Notes under the pieces: model-generated
Told to the model about the DNA's origin: nothing
Databases searched by the model: none
What the model saw: the letters and a program-made list of their open reading frames with translations, nothing else
In this document: one piece after another, positions 1-7,989 of the stretch
Position numbering within the stretch: position 1 is the stretch's first letter
How the letters are laid out: the number at the start of each line of letters is the position of its first letter
Assembly: GCF_050916235.1 (NCBI RefSeq)
Contig: NZ_CP104854.1
Location: forward strand, 1,674,001-1,738,000
From: Maridesulfovibrio sp050916235
GTDB taxonomy: Bacteria; Desulfobacterota; Desulfovibrionia; Desulfovibrionales; Desulfovibrionaceae
Length of the DNA: 64,000 bases
Direction: 5' to 3'
Program-made: the position numbers and the translations under genes

Positions 1-773
1 ATCAGCTCCATGGCCGTGGGCAGAATACCGCAACCGAACACGGCCTCAGCTCCTTTCAGGCAGCCGGTCAGATCCCTGAACCCGACCAGCACGGAAGCGG
101 ATGTTTCCGGCAGGGGCAGAAGTTTCAGGGTGGCCCGGGTTATCATGCCCAGAGTACCTGCCGAGCCGACCAGCAAACGGGTAAGGTCGAGACCGACCAC
201 ATTCTTGTGGGTACGCCCGCCGGTATGGATGATCTCTCCTCCGGGCAGCACAGCCTCAAGGCCCAGCACATAGTCACGGGTAACCCCGTACTTGACCGCG
301 CGCATGCCCCCGGCACAGGTGGAGATATTGCCCCCGATGGTGGAAATCTTCAGGCTTGCCGGGTCCGGAGGATAAAACAACCCACGCGCCTCCACAGCCT
401 TCTGGAGGTCGGCAGTGATGACGCCCGGCTCGACAACCGCGACAAAATCCCGTGCGTCGACATCAATAATGCCGTTCATATCCAGCATGGAGACAACCAC
501 TCCATGCCGCACCGGAACACATCCGCCGACCTTGTTGGTCGCTCGGGCACGCGGATAAACCGGAACCCGCTCCAGCTGAGCCCATTTGAGAAGTTCCGCG
601 ACCTGTACCGTATTCCGAGGCCGCACGAGGGCAAGGGGTTTTTCGTGCTTACGGCTGGCGTCAACGCCGCAGGACAGCAGTGTACCTTCGTCAAAGCTGG
701 ACTCGGAACCTGGGAACAGATTTTTCAGGAATTTCTTTTGGGAGAGGGAGAATCTTTCAGGATATGCTTTCAT
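1..773 (-). CDS. FAD-linked oxidase, GlcD/D-lactate dehydrogenase family (partial, C-terminus cut by window edge)
   Basis: Reading from an ATG at 773, the frame stays open to the window edge and gives about 257 residues of an FAD-binding type-4 oxidase. The PCMH-type FAD-binding fold is recognisable: VYPRARATNKVGG near residue 72, the PPDPAS segment, then STIGGNISTCAGGMRAVKYG, and LVGSAGTLGMITRATLKLLP near residue 215. This is the arrangement of glycolate oxidase GlcD and bacterial D-lactate dehydrogenases, which oxidise 2-hydroxy acids to 2-oxo acids. A TAG stop four codons upstream fixes the start region. It lies 98 bp downstream of a LysR gene on the same strand. The substrate cannot be told from the visible part. 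Confidence 0.88.
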   Translation of the reverse strand, partial: MKAYPERFSLSQKKFLKNLFPGSESSFDEGTLLSCGVDASRKHEKPLALVRPRNTVQVAELLKWAQLERVPVYPRARATNKVGGCVPVRHGVVVSMLDMNGIIDVDARDFVAVVEPGVITADLQKAVEARGLFYPPDPASLKISTIGGNISTCAGGMRAVKYGVTRDYVLGLEAVLPGGEIIHTGGRTHKNVVGLDLTRLLVGSAGTLGMITRATLKLLPLPETSASVLVGFRDLTGCLKGAEAVFGCGILPTAMEL

Positions 774-871
774 AAGAAGAGCCTAGATGCCTTGAATTGT
801 GCTTTTCAGCATATTGGCCGTACCATTGAGCCGACCTTGCTCAGGAAAAGAGATTAACCGGGCATCAGTAG

Positions 872-1753
872 TTACGCCTTGTCCCAGACTTTTTCAACAC
901 ATTCGAGAAGCGCCCGGACAACGGGATCAGCTTCCTTCCTGCGCGGATAGCCGAAATACATGCCTATCTCGATGTGCCCGCCGGGCCATATGTAAAAAAC
1001 GCCTTTGTCCACGCCTTCAGCAGCTTCATCTCCCCGCATGACCGTAATTCCGTTGCCGGCCTTGACCAGAGCATTGTGGGTGTCCTCGCTGTCGGCAATG
1101 GTGGATTTCGAGACATCCAAACCACGCGACGAAAAAGTTTCTTCGAGCTTAACATTGAAGGAACACTCTTCGGGAGTCCAGATCCAGTCCAGCTTTGAGA
1201 GATCCTCCCAGCTGGCATTTTCCATACGCTCCCGCCATGAGGCCGGACCGACCACATAAAGGACAGTATTTTCAAGCAGAATAGCATCCACATCCTCCGG
1301 CGGACAGTTGGAATAAAAGAATCCGCCATCCAGCTTGCGGGTGGAAATGTCGGCACGGATGGTCCAGGTAGGCATCTGGACCAGATGCAGGGTCAAACCG
1401 GGGAAACGGTTTTTTATGCACGAAATGAGCTGCGGGGTACGCAGGTAGACCGGAGAAGTCTGCAGACCGACACGCGCCACACCGGACAGTTCTCCTTTGA
1501 ATGAACTGGCCTCGGCTTCAAAGGCCTCCACGCTTTCGAGGATGGCTCTTGCTTTATTGAGCAGGGCTTCCCCCTCGGAGGTAGTCTGCATTCCCTTAGG
1601 GGTACGCAGGAAAAGGCGCACATCAAACTCCTCTTCAAGGGACTTGATATGCAGGCTGATGGTGGACTGGCTGGCATGAAGCCGCTTGGCCGCGCGGGTC
1701 ATGTTTCCTTCCTCGGCAACCGCCACGAATGTCTTTATCTGATACAATTCCAT
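872..1753 (-). CDS. LysR family transcriptional regulator
   Basis: A 293-residue protein of normal LysR length. Residues 1-60 form the winged helix-turn-helix (MELYQIKTFVAVAEEGNMTRAAKRL, then SQSTISLHIKSLEEEF), and about 90-290 form the periplasmic-binding-protein-like effector domain. It lies upstream of the GlcD-like oxidase on the same strand and faces away from the small membrane peptide gene at 1919. Control of the oxidase is a reasonable inference from position. The ligand is unknown. Confidence 0.9.
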   Translation of the reverse strand: MELYQIKTFVAVAEEGNMTRAAKRLHASQSTISLHIKSLEEEFDVRLFLRTPKGMQTTSEGEALLNKARAILESVEAFEAEASSFKGELSGVARVGLQTSPVYLRTPQLISCIKNRFPGLTLHLVQMPTWTIRADISTRKLDGGFFYSNCPPEDVDAILLENTVLYVVGPASWRERMENASWEDLSKLDWIWTPEECSFNVKLEETFSSRGLDVSKSTIADSEDTHNALVKAGNGITVMRGDEAAEGVDKGVFYIWPGGHIEIGMYFGYPRRKEADPVVRALLECVEKVWDKA

Positions 1754-1918
1754 AATTTTCAGCCTATTGAAGACTACCTACAACCTTAATGTCAGGGTAT
1801 TGAAATTCTTAAAGGGGGTCTTCGATTATTCCCATTGGATTGTGGGACAAAAAACATGCACATAATAGTCAACGACAAGGTGACAAGCTCACCCGATCAC
1901 GCAACAAGGAGAACCGCC

Positions 1919-2074
1919 ATGAGCAGCATCAGCGCATTTGTGACAGAAATCTTCACCCCTGAAGACAGTGTTCTGGGCCGCGAAAAAACCGACCCCGTAA
2001 CCGGAATGGTTAAAACATTTTTCTGGGTCGGTGCAGCACTGGTTTTCACCATGCTTGTTTCCGGTCTCCAGTAA
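1919..2074 (+). CDS. small single-pass membrane protein (51 aa), function unknown
   Basis: The ATG at 1919 follows an AAGGAGA ribosome binding site, so this start is preferred over an upstream in-frame ATG at 1835 that has no such site. The peptide begins MSSISAFVTEIFTPEDSVLG, has a polar middle (REKTDPVTG) and ends with one hydrophobic segment (about residues 32-50) that reaches the C-terminus. I do not recognise the family. It stands alone between a divergent lysR and the convergent smpB. Good Shine-Dalgarno spacing and a clean transmembrane segment support its being real. Confidence 0.6.
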   Translation: MSSISAFVTEIFTPEDSVLGREKTDPVTGMVKTFFWVGAALVFTMLVSGLQ

Positions 2075-2154
2075 GAAAACAAACAGACGGCAGCAAAAAC
2101 CGTCTGAGTCCGATCCTTGACGGACGAAGGTTACTACACCCTAATCATGCTTTC

Positions 2155-2177
2155 TCCACCCACCGGCAAGGGGTGGA
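2155..2177. terminator. weak hairpin between convergent genes
   Basis: TCCACCC and GGGTGGA form a 7-bp stem with a 9-nt loop between the small membrane peptide gene and smpB. A second 6-bp stem (AGACGG/CCGTCT) is at 2085-2105. Neither has a clear T-run, so termination is only suggested by position. Confidence 0.35.
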
Positions 2178-2204
2178 TGAGAACTTTTACGGCTCGCCCG
2201 ACGG

Positions 2205-2675
2205 TTAATAATCAACCATCTGGCGGGCCGTATCTCTTGCTATATCCCTGTTTTTAAGCTCGTCCTTGCGGTTATGCACATTGCGTCCTCTGGCAAGGGC
2301 TATCTCAAGCTTTATCTTTCCCTTTGAAAAATAGAGACGAACTGGAATTACGGTCAGACCTTTCTGTTCCGTCTTGGCCTTCAACCGCTCGATTTCTGCA
2401 GCGTGAAGCAGCAGCTTGCGGGGACGGTCCGGTTCGTGCTGGGTGTATCCGGCATGGTCGTACGGGGCGATATGGATTCCCACCAGCCACGCCTCATTAT
2501 CCTTGAAATTGATGTAGCCGTCGTTGAAGCTCACCTGCGCCTTACGCAGGGACTTCACTTCCGTACCTACAAGGACCAGCCCTGCCTCAAGGGTATCAAT
2601 GAATTCATAGTTACGGCGGGCCTGTTTATTAAGTGCAATGGAGGACGGGCTTTTAATCTTCTTTTTCTTGGCCAT
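2205..2675 (-). CDS. smpB: SsrA-binding protein SmpB
   Basis: A 156-residue protein matching SmpB over its whole length: SIALNKQARRNYEFIDTLEAG at the start, LVGTEVKSLR, HIAPYDHAGYTQHEPDRPRKLLLH in the middle and a basic C-terminal tail (GRNVHNRKDELKNRDIARD). SmpB binds tmRNA and delivers it to stalled ribosomes in trans-translation. It lies 9 bp downstream of ptsI on the same strand and may be the last gene of that run. No tmRNA gene was seen in the window. Confidence 0.97.
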   Translation of the reverse strand: MAKKKKIKSPSSIALNKQARRNYEFIDTLEAGLVLVGTEVKSLRKAQVSFNDGYINFKDNEAWLVGIHIAPYDHAGYTQHEPDRPRKLLLHAAEIERLKAKTEQKGLTVIPVRLYFSKGKIKLEIALARGRNVHNRKDELKNRDIARDTARQMVDY

Positions 2676-2684
2676 GATATTAAA

Positions 2685-4469
2685 TTAACCTGCAATATCT
2701 TCATTATCCAGAAGAGAAGCAAAAAACATTAGCTCTTCAGGATACTTTTTGTAAATGTTATCAGTAACAAGACGGTTGATCCTGCTTACCGTACGGCAGC
2801 CGAGCACTTCTTTGAGCAACTGCTTGCACTCAGGCATCTTGAGCTGACGGAGCAGTCTCTTGATTCCAGGAATGGCCTGGGGAGTCAGACTCAGACTGTC
2901 GATCTGCATCCCCATGAGAATGGGCAGACAATACGGGTCGGATGCGACCTCTCCGCAGAGACTGACCCCGATACCGGCACGGTGACCGGCATCAACCACA
3001 TATTTGATGGAACGGACCACAGCGGGGTGCAGCGGCTGGTACAGGTAGGATACGTGCGGATTTGTCCGGTCGATTCCGAGGCTGTACTGAATGAGGTCGT
3101 TGGTTCCGATACTGAAAAAATCCACTTCCTGCGCCAGAATTTCGGCAATCATGACCGCTGCCGGGAGCTCAATCATGACCCCTACAGGCATCTGCTCGTC
3201 AAAGGGAACACCCTCGTCGCGCAACTCCTGCTGTGCCCTGGCAAGTGCAGACTTGGCCTGCAGCACCTCTTTGAGGCCGCAGATCATGGGGAACATGATC
3301 GACACGTTTCCGTGTACGCTGGCCCGCAGGATTGCACGCAACTGGGTCTTGAAGAGATCCTGATGCTTGAGACAGAAACGCATGGCCCGAAGGCCCATGG
3401 CCGGGTTGGCCTCGTCAAGCGGTCCGAAATGGGTCATGAACTTGTCGGAGCCGAGGTCAAGGGTGCGCAGTGTAACCTTGCGCGGGGCCATGATGGCGGC
3501 AAGTTCGGAATATTTTTCTGCAAGCTCTTCTTCAGTGGGCAGGTCCATGCGGTTCAAGTAGGCATACTCGGTCCTGAACAACCCGATCCCTTCACCCCCG
3601 TTATCAATTACAGCCGCAACTTCTTCGAAAAGCTCAATATTGGCATAAACCTGAACGCGATAGCCGTCTTCGGTTTCCGCAGGCAGGTTGCAGGTCCTGA
3701 TTGTAGTCCGCTGGTAGTCCTCAAACTGGTTCTGCAGGGTGTAGTAATGCTCCAGCTCGTCGTCAGACGGGTCTACCAGCACCTTGCCGGAAAGGCCGTC
3801 AATGATGACCAGATCACCGTCCACAACCGAATTCTCAAGCGTCTCGGCCCCGACCAGTGCGGGGATGTTCAAGGTGCGGGCCAGAATCCCGGTATGTGAG
3901 GTCTTGCCGCCGAGGGTGGTGACAAAGGCCATGAGTTTGTTGACTTCAAGCTCAATGGTGTCTGCCGGACTCAGGTCGTGGGCCATGAGTATGACCCGTC
4001 CCTGAACAGGGCGCAAACTTTCCTCTCCGCCGATCAGCTTGGCCTGAACCCGCAGGGCAACCTGCCGCACATCCTGCATGCGTTCACGAATATATTTATC
4101 TTCAAGGGCTCCGAAAGCCTTCTCAAGATCATTAACGGCTTTTTCAAGAGCCCATTCGGCGTTGATGCAGTGGTCGTCTACATACTTGAGCGAAGATTTC
4201 TGCAGCTTGGGGTCCTTGAGCATCATCAGGTGCGAATCGATGATCAACTGATGCTCACGCAGTTCCTCAGGCACCTTCGCACGGACGGCCTCAAGCTCTA
4301 CTACAGCCTCGGAAAATCCTTTCTTGATCCGCTGTTTTTCCCCCTCAACCATGTGGGAGGGCACAGTCTGCCGTGGCAGACGCGATGACATGCTGCGGTT
4401 CAGAAAATAGGCTTTGCCTATGGCTATACCAGTAGAAACTGAAATTCCGTTGACGACCGTTCTGGCCAC
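2685..4469 (-). CDS. ptsI: phosphoenolpyruvate-protein phosphotransferase (PTS enzyme I)
   Basis: A 594-residue protein, close to usual EI length. The phosphorylated histidine is His192 in GGKTSHTGILART. The PEP-binding C-terminal barrel shows GIGLFRTEYAYLN, GLRAMRFCLKH, FFSIGTNDLIQYSLGIDR and VSLCGEVASDP. EI takes phosphate from PEP and passes it to HPr. The start is a GTG directly abutting the TAA of ptsH (no spacer), so translation is probably coupled. Only a IID component is found nearby. Confidence 0.96.
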   Translation of the reverse strand: MARTVVNGISVSTGIAIGKAYFLNRSMSSRLPRQTVPSHMVEGEKQRIKKGFSEAVVELEAVRAKVPEELREHQLIIDSHLMMLKDPKLQKSSLKYVDDHCINAEWALEKAVNDLEKAFGALEDKYIRERMQDVRQVALRVQAKLIGGEESLRPVQGRVILMAHDLSPADTIELEVNKLMAFVTTLGGKTSHTGILARTLNIPALVGAETLENSVVDGDLVIIDGLSGKVLVDPSDDELEHYYTLQNQFEDYQRTTIRTCNLPAETEDGYRVQVYANIELFEEVAAVIDNGGEGIGLFRTEYAYLNRMDLPTEEELAEKYSELAAIMAPRKVTLRTLDLGSDKFMTHFGPLDEANPAMGLRAMRFCLKHQDLFKTQLRAILRASVHGNVSIMFPMICGLKEVLQAKSALARAQQELRDEGVPFDEQMPVGVMIELPAAVMIAEILAQEVDFFSIGTNDLIQYSLGIDRTNPHVSYLYQPLHPAVVRSIKYVVDAGHRAGIGVSLCGEVASDPYCLPILMGMQIDSLSLTPQAIPGIKRLLRQLKMPECKQLLKEVLGCRTVSRINRLVTDNIYKKYPEELMFFASLLDNEDIAG

Positions 4470-4787
4470 TTATTTTTCCTCGCCGAATCTGGTTTTGAAA
4501 AGTTCTTCCAGGCAATCGAGTGCAGCCTGCGCATCATCACCGTCGGCCCGCAGTTCAAGGGTGCTGCCCTGAGCCGCCGCCAATGTCAGGATGTCGAGAA
4601 TGCTTTTGGCATCGATTTCCTGATCATCACAGACAATCGCAATTTCCGATCCGAAATTCTGTGCTTCCTGGGCCAGCCGGGCGGCCGGGCGGGCGTGCAG
4701 ACCAAGCTGGTTTGCAACTACCACCTTCCGGACTACGGTTCCTCCACCTTCTGGTGGAATTTCCGGCAACTCGCTGTTCTCAGTCAT
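4470..4787 (-). CDS. ptsH: phosphocarrier protein HPr
   Basis: 105 residues: an HPr domain with an N-terminal extension of about 18 residues rich in Glu, Pro and Gly. His31 in NQLGLHARPAARLA matches the phosphorylated His15 of model HPr, and Ser62 in DAKSILDIL matches the regulatory Ser46 at the same spacing. It carries phosphate from EI to PTS permeases or regulators. Its stop codon touches the ptsI start. No HPr kinase gene is visible here, so whether Ser62 is used is unknown. Confidence 0.95.
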   Translation of the reverse strand: MTENSELPEIPPEGGGTVVRKVVVANQLGLHARPAARLAQEAQNFGSEIAIVCDDQEIDAKSILDILTLAAAQGSTLELRADGDDAQAALDCLEELFKTRFGEEK

Positions 4788-4828
4788 TTTACCATATTCC
4801 TTATATCTTATTTCTTCAAAAGAAAAAC

Positions 4829-5584
4829 TTAAACAAATTTAACAAGCAGCAGTCCCAGTACAACGACAGTCACCGCCACTATTTCGCGGGCAATCTTCCC
4901 GGTGGTAATCACCCAGCCGAGCAACCCAAGCACGGCCGCACCGCCGTACCACTCATAGGTATTCAAGGGTCGTGGCCAGAGCTGGAACCAGATGAGCAGG
5001 ACCAGAAAGGCATTGGCGAACTTCAGTTTTTCGCCCCAGTTGATAAGGTCCCAACGCTTGAGTTCATCCAGAAAACCGAGCCCCTTGTTGATGCCGGACC
5101 AGAAAGTGAAGACCTTGAAGGCCTGCAATCCGGCAAAAAGTCCTACACCAAACAATAATGCCTGGGTACGCAGCCCTGCCAGCAGCATATTGACCGTTGC
5201 CAGCGCCCAGAAAATCAATCCGCTCCCTGAAAATACCGAATCACCGATGGCCGAAAGGGTATAGCTGGTCGTGTTCTTCAACTTGTCCAGCAACTGCACG
5301 GGGAAGCGTCCGTCCTTTATCTGAACCTCAACTGACAGAAAAATGGCCACCAGCAGCGGAGCCCAGAAAGGATGTGAGTTGTAATGCTTCACATACCTTC
5401 TGCGGGCAGTAGCCAGCTCTGACGGGTCACTGTAGATCGCCTCAAGTCCGGGCTGCATGGCGTAGGAAAAACCGATATTCTGAAGGCCGCGGGAATTGAA
5501 TCCCGCGCTGACAAAGTAACAGCGCAGGAAACTCCTGACAAAGGCCTTACCCAATGCCCTTTTCCCGGTTTTTCGATCTTCCAT
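4829..5584 (-). CDS. PTS mannose/fructose/sorbose family IID component
   Basis: About 251 residues. The N-terminal part has the IID signature (AFVRSFLRCYFVSAGFNSRG, then GLQNIGFSYAMQPGLEAIY and VKHYNSHPFWAPLL), and several hydrophobic segments follow in the C-terminal half. IID normally forms the membrane channel with IIC and works with IIA/IIB. None of these partners is present in this 64-kb window. The start chosen is the inner ATG at 5584, preceded by GAGAGAG; an ATG at 5605 without a clear ribosome binding site would add 7 residues. Next to HPr and EI it may belong to a reduced PTS. Confidence 0.88.
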   Translation of the reverse strand: MEDRKTGKRALGKAFVRSFLRCYFVSAGFNSRGLQNIGFSYAMQPGLEAIYSDPSELATARRRYVKHYNSHPFWAPLLVAIFLSVEVQIKDGRFPVQLLDKLKNTTSYTLSAIGDSVFSGSGLIFWALATVNMLLAGLRTQALLFGVGLFAGLQAFKVFTFWSGINKGLGFLDELKRWDLINWGEKLKFANAFLVLLIWFQLWPRPLNTYEWYGGAAVLGLLGWVITTGKIAREIVAVTVVVLGLLLVKFV

Positions 5585-5621
5585 CTTGACTCTCTCGCAG
5601 CACATCCGGCTTACAGATCAG

Positions 5622-6464
5622 CTAACTACCTTTTTTTCTTTCAGTTATCTTTTCATAGACAGCTTTTGCTGTCCAGCCCCCGAGCCGCTCGGAAATTCGT
5701 CTGGCAATGACCTTGGGCTTATCGCCCGACTCCATTTCAGAGTCGATCATCTGCATGAGCTCGTCTTCGGAAGCCGGGCCGTCATCAACAGGAGGACCGA
5801 TCACTACGGTAATTTCTCCACGCAGTTCCTCGGAGATCTCCTCCCAGCCGGAAAGTGTGCCGTTAATGAATTCCTCGAAATCCTTGGTCAATTCCCTGCA
5901 GATGGCATACTCACGGTTTCCGAGAGTTTCATAGGCCAGATGCATGGTTTCGCGCAACCGTGATTTGCGTTCGAAAAAAACAATCGTGGCACCGGTCTGC
6001 CCGTGTACCTCTAAAATCTTGCGGATCTGGCCGTCCTTGCGCGGAAGAAAACCCAGAAAAGTAAACGGATACGGCGGCAGCCCGCATCCGGACAATGCCG
6101 TGACCGGCGCGCATGGTCCGGGAACCGGAACTACATTTATCCCGTTCTCACGGCAGGCCCGCACTACCCGGTACCCGGGATCACTCATAAGCGGGGTTCC
6201 GGCATCGGAAACAAGAGCCGCATTGCCGCCCTGCCCGAAATGATCGAGAACCATACGGATTCTTTTATCTTCGTTATGCTCGTGCAGACTGACAAAACTC
6301 TTTCCGCCGATACCGAGCGATTGCAGTAGCTTGCCGGAGCGGCGGGTGTCTTCGGCAAAAATTATATCCGCAGCAGCCAGCACTTCCCGTGCCCGCTCGG
6401 AAATGTCACCAAGGTTGCCAAGAGGAGTCGCCACTACCCATAAAGTCGGTGAGGTCGAATGCAT
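5622..6464 (-). CDS. rsmI: 16S rRNA (cytidine-1402-2'-O)-methyltransferase RsmI
   Basis: A 280-residue tetrapyrrole-methylase-fold protein. The RsmI start pattern LWVVATPLGNLGDISERA, followed by FAEDTRRSGKLLQ, ALVSDAGTPLMSDPGYRVV and VPVPGPCAPVTALSGCGLPPYPFTFLGFLPRK, is diagnostic. It methylates the ribose of C1402 in the ribosomal P site. It overlaps the end of the yraN-family gene by 59 bp, which suggests coupled expression. Confidence 0.96.
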   Translation of the reverse strand: MHSTSPTLWVVATPLGNLGDISERAREVLAAADIIFAEDTRRSGKLLQSLGIGGKSFVSLHEHNEDKRIRMVLDHFGQGGNAALVSDAGTPLMSDPGYRVVRACRENGINVVPVPGPCAPVTALSGCGLPPYPFTFLGFLPRKDGQIRKILEVHGQTGATIVFFERKSRLRETMHLAYETLGNREYAICRELTKDFEEFINGTLSGWEEISEELRGEITVVIGPPVDDGPASEDELMQMIDSEMESGDKPKVIARRISERLGGWTAKAVYEKITERKKGS

Positions 6465-6828
6465 TTTCTATATGTTCCGCAGTAAAGCCGTTTCCATCGT
6501 TATTAACAATCACCAGATCAAAGCGGCACGGCCTCTCCCAGAGATCCATCGCCGTCAGATAACGTGAGGCCGCCTTGTACAGTTTCATCTGCTTGGCCGG
6601 GGTCACGGCCTGCACGCCGGGCATAATATCTCGGCCAGCTCTGGTCTTTACTTCAACAAAAACCAGCTCACCGGCCCTTTCACAGATAATATCGAGTTCC
6701 AACTGTCTGAATCGCCAGTTACGCTGGCGGATTTCATAGCCCCGGTTTTCCAGATAGCGGGCTGCATACCCTTCACCGGCACGGCCGAAATCTAGATGCC
6801 GGGCAGACACATGCTCTCCTGCCTGCAC
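6406..6828 (-). CDS. YraN family (UPF0102) endonuclease-like protein
   Basis: A 140-residue UPF0102 protein: GRAGEGYAARYLENRGYEI, then NWRFRQLELDIICERAGELVFVEVKTR, a PD-(D/E)XK-like core with Asp and the ExK of VEVKTR. The family often sits next to rnhB and rsmI, as here. The function is not settled. The gene overlaps rnhB by 37 bp and rsmI by 59 bp. Confidence 0.92.
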   Translation of the reverse strand: MQAGEHVSARHLDFGRAGEGYAARYLENRGYEIRQRNWRFRQLELDIICERAGELVFVEVKTRAGRDIMPGVQAVTPAKQMKLYKAASRYLTAMDLWERPCRFDLVIVNNDGNGFTAEHIENAFDLTDFMGSGDSSWQPW

Positions 6829-7448
6829 TGCTTCTTCTCAGGCAGCACACCCCGGAAGGTCCTCCGGTGTACGAAGCATGGCCCCAGCTCCTTGAGAGCC
6901 TCAAGATGAACTTTGGTTCCGTAGCCCTTGTGTTCGGCAAATCCGTACCCAGGATAACGTTTCTCCAGCCTGACCATCAGGCTGTCCCGAAAAGTCTTGG
7001 CCAGAATGGAGGCTGCTGAAATTGCCGGGATCTTAAGATCGCCCTTTACCACCCACTCCTGCCGGAATCCACCAGTTCCACCAAGATAATCGGCAGGAAT
7101 GGTCTTGTTTCCGTCTATGAGCAGCAGTTGCGGTTTTACCCTGAGCTGCCGTACAGAGTTCCCCATGGCCCTGAAAGTCGCCTGCAGGATATTGATCCTG
7201 TCCACAACCTGTGCCCGGCTGACGCCCAGAGCCCAGCAGACAGCCTGCCTGCGTATTTCCACCGCCAGCCTGTCACGGGAGGTTTCATCCAGCTTCTTGG
7301 AATCCGTCAGACCCGGAAGGTCGTAGTTTTCCGGAAGGATTACCGCCCCGGCCACGACCGGGCCTGCCAGACATCCCCGCCCGGCTTCGTCAATACCCGC
7401 TGTGACGAGGTCATCCCCGCCGAAACCGGGGAGCATATTGCTGTCCAC
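6792..7448 (-). CDS. rnhB: ribonuclease HII
   Basis: A 218-residue RNase HII. GIDEAGRGCLAGPVVAGAVIL carries the catalytic Asp-Glu pair, DSKKLDETSRD follows, and LLIDGNKTIP and SAASILAKTFRD match the remaining active-site blocks. It removes ribonucleotides from DNA. It is the first gene after the rplS terminator and starts the overlapping rnhB-yraN-rsmI set. Confidence 0.97.
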   Translation of the reverse strand: MDSNMLPGFGGDDLVTAGIDEAGRGCLAGPVVAGAVILPENYDLPGLTDSKKLDETSRDRLAVEIRRQAVCWALGVSRAQVVDRINILQATFRAMGNSVRQLRVKPQLLLIDGNKTIPADYLGGTGGFRQEWVVKGDLKIPAISAASILAKTFRDSLMVRLEKRYPGYGFAEHKGYGTKVHLEALKELGPCFVHRRTFRGVLPEKKQCRQESMCLPGI

Positions 7449-7476
7449 TCTGAGTCTCCGCTGCGCTTAAAAGTAA

Positions 7477-7520
7477 AAAACCGTCTACCCCGGGCATTTG
7501 CAGCCCGGGAGAGACGGTTT
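7477..7520 (-). terminator. rho-independent terminator after rplS
   Basis: On the minus strand AACCGTCTC-CCCGGGC pairs across a short loop with GCCCGGG-AGACGGTT, and a T-run (GGTTTTTTAC) follows. It sits just after rplS and separates the ribosomal operon from rnhB. Confidence 0.85.
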
Positions 7521-7595
7521 TCAACACAATTTTGCGTTCCCATACCGGACTGCAGGTCCGGCGGGATAATCCGCGAAGCATTAATGCTTCGAGGC

Positions 7596-7943
7596 CTACC
7601 AAGCCTGCTTGGACTTGATGCGTGCAGCCTTACCTTTAAGGTTGCGCAGGTAGTAGATGCGGCTGCGGCGTACTTTACCTTCAGCAATAACCTCTACACG
7701 TTCGATGTAGGGGGAATGGATGGGGAAAACACGCTCAACGCCGATACCGTCAGAAATCTTGCGGACGGTGAAGGTGGAGTTGGTGGTACCTTTACGGAAA
7801 CGCAGAACAGCACCCTGGAAAACCTGGATACGTTCTTTTTCACCTTCGATAATACGCAGGTGTACCTTTACAGTGTCGCCGGCCTTGAAGGCAGGCATAT
7901 CAATACGCATCTGTTCGCGTTCGATCTTGGAAATTACGTTCAT
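7596..7943 (-). CDS. rplS: 50S ribosomal protein L19
   Basis: 115 residues with the L19 pattern: FKAGDTVKVHLRIIEGEKER, QVFQGAVLRFRKG, FTVRKISDGIGVERVFP and RVEVIAEGKVRRSRIYYLR. It is a structural protein of the large subunit near the subunit interface. It closes the rpsP-khpA-rimM-trmD-rplS order typical of bacteria. Confidence 0.98.
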   Translation of the reverse strand: MNVISKIEREQMRIDMPAFKAGDTVKVHLRIIEGEKERIQVFQGAVLRFRKGTTNSTFTVRKISDGIGVERVFPIHSPYIERVEVIAEGKVRRSRIYYLRNLKGKAARIKSKQAW

Positions 7944-7989
7944 GTCGCTACTCCTTATATAAATTCATTTGCGGCACCCGAAGGCGGAT

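Noticed and set aside
2982..3899. 305-residue plus-strand frame over ptsI
   Set aside because: Lies wholly inside ptsI, with no start signal or domain.
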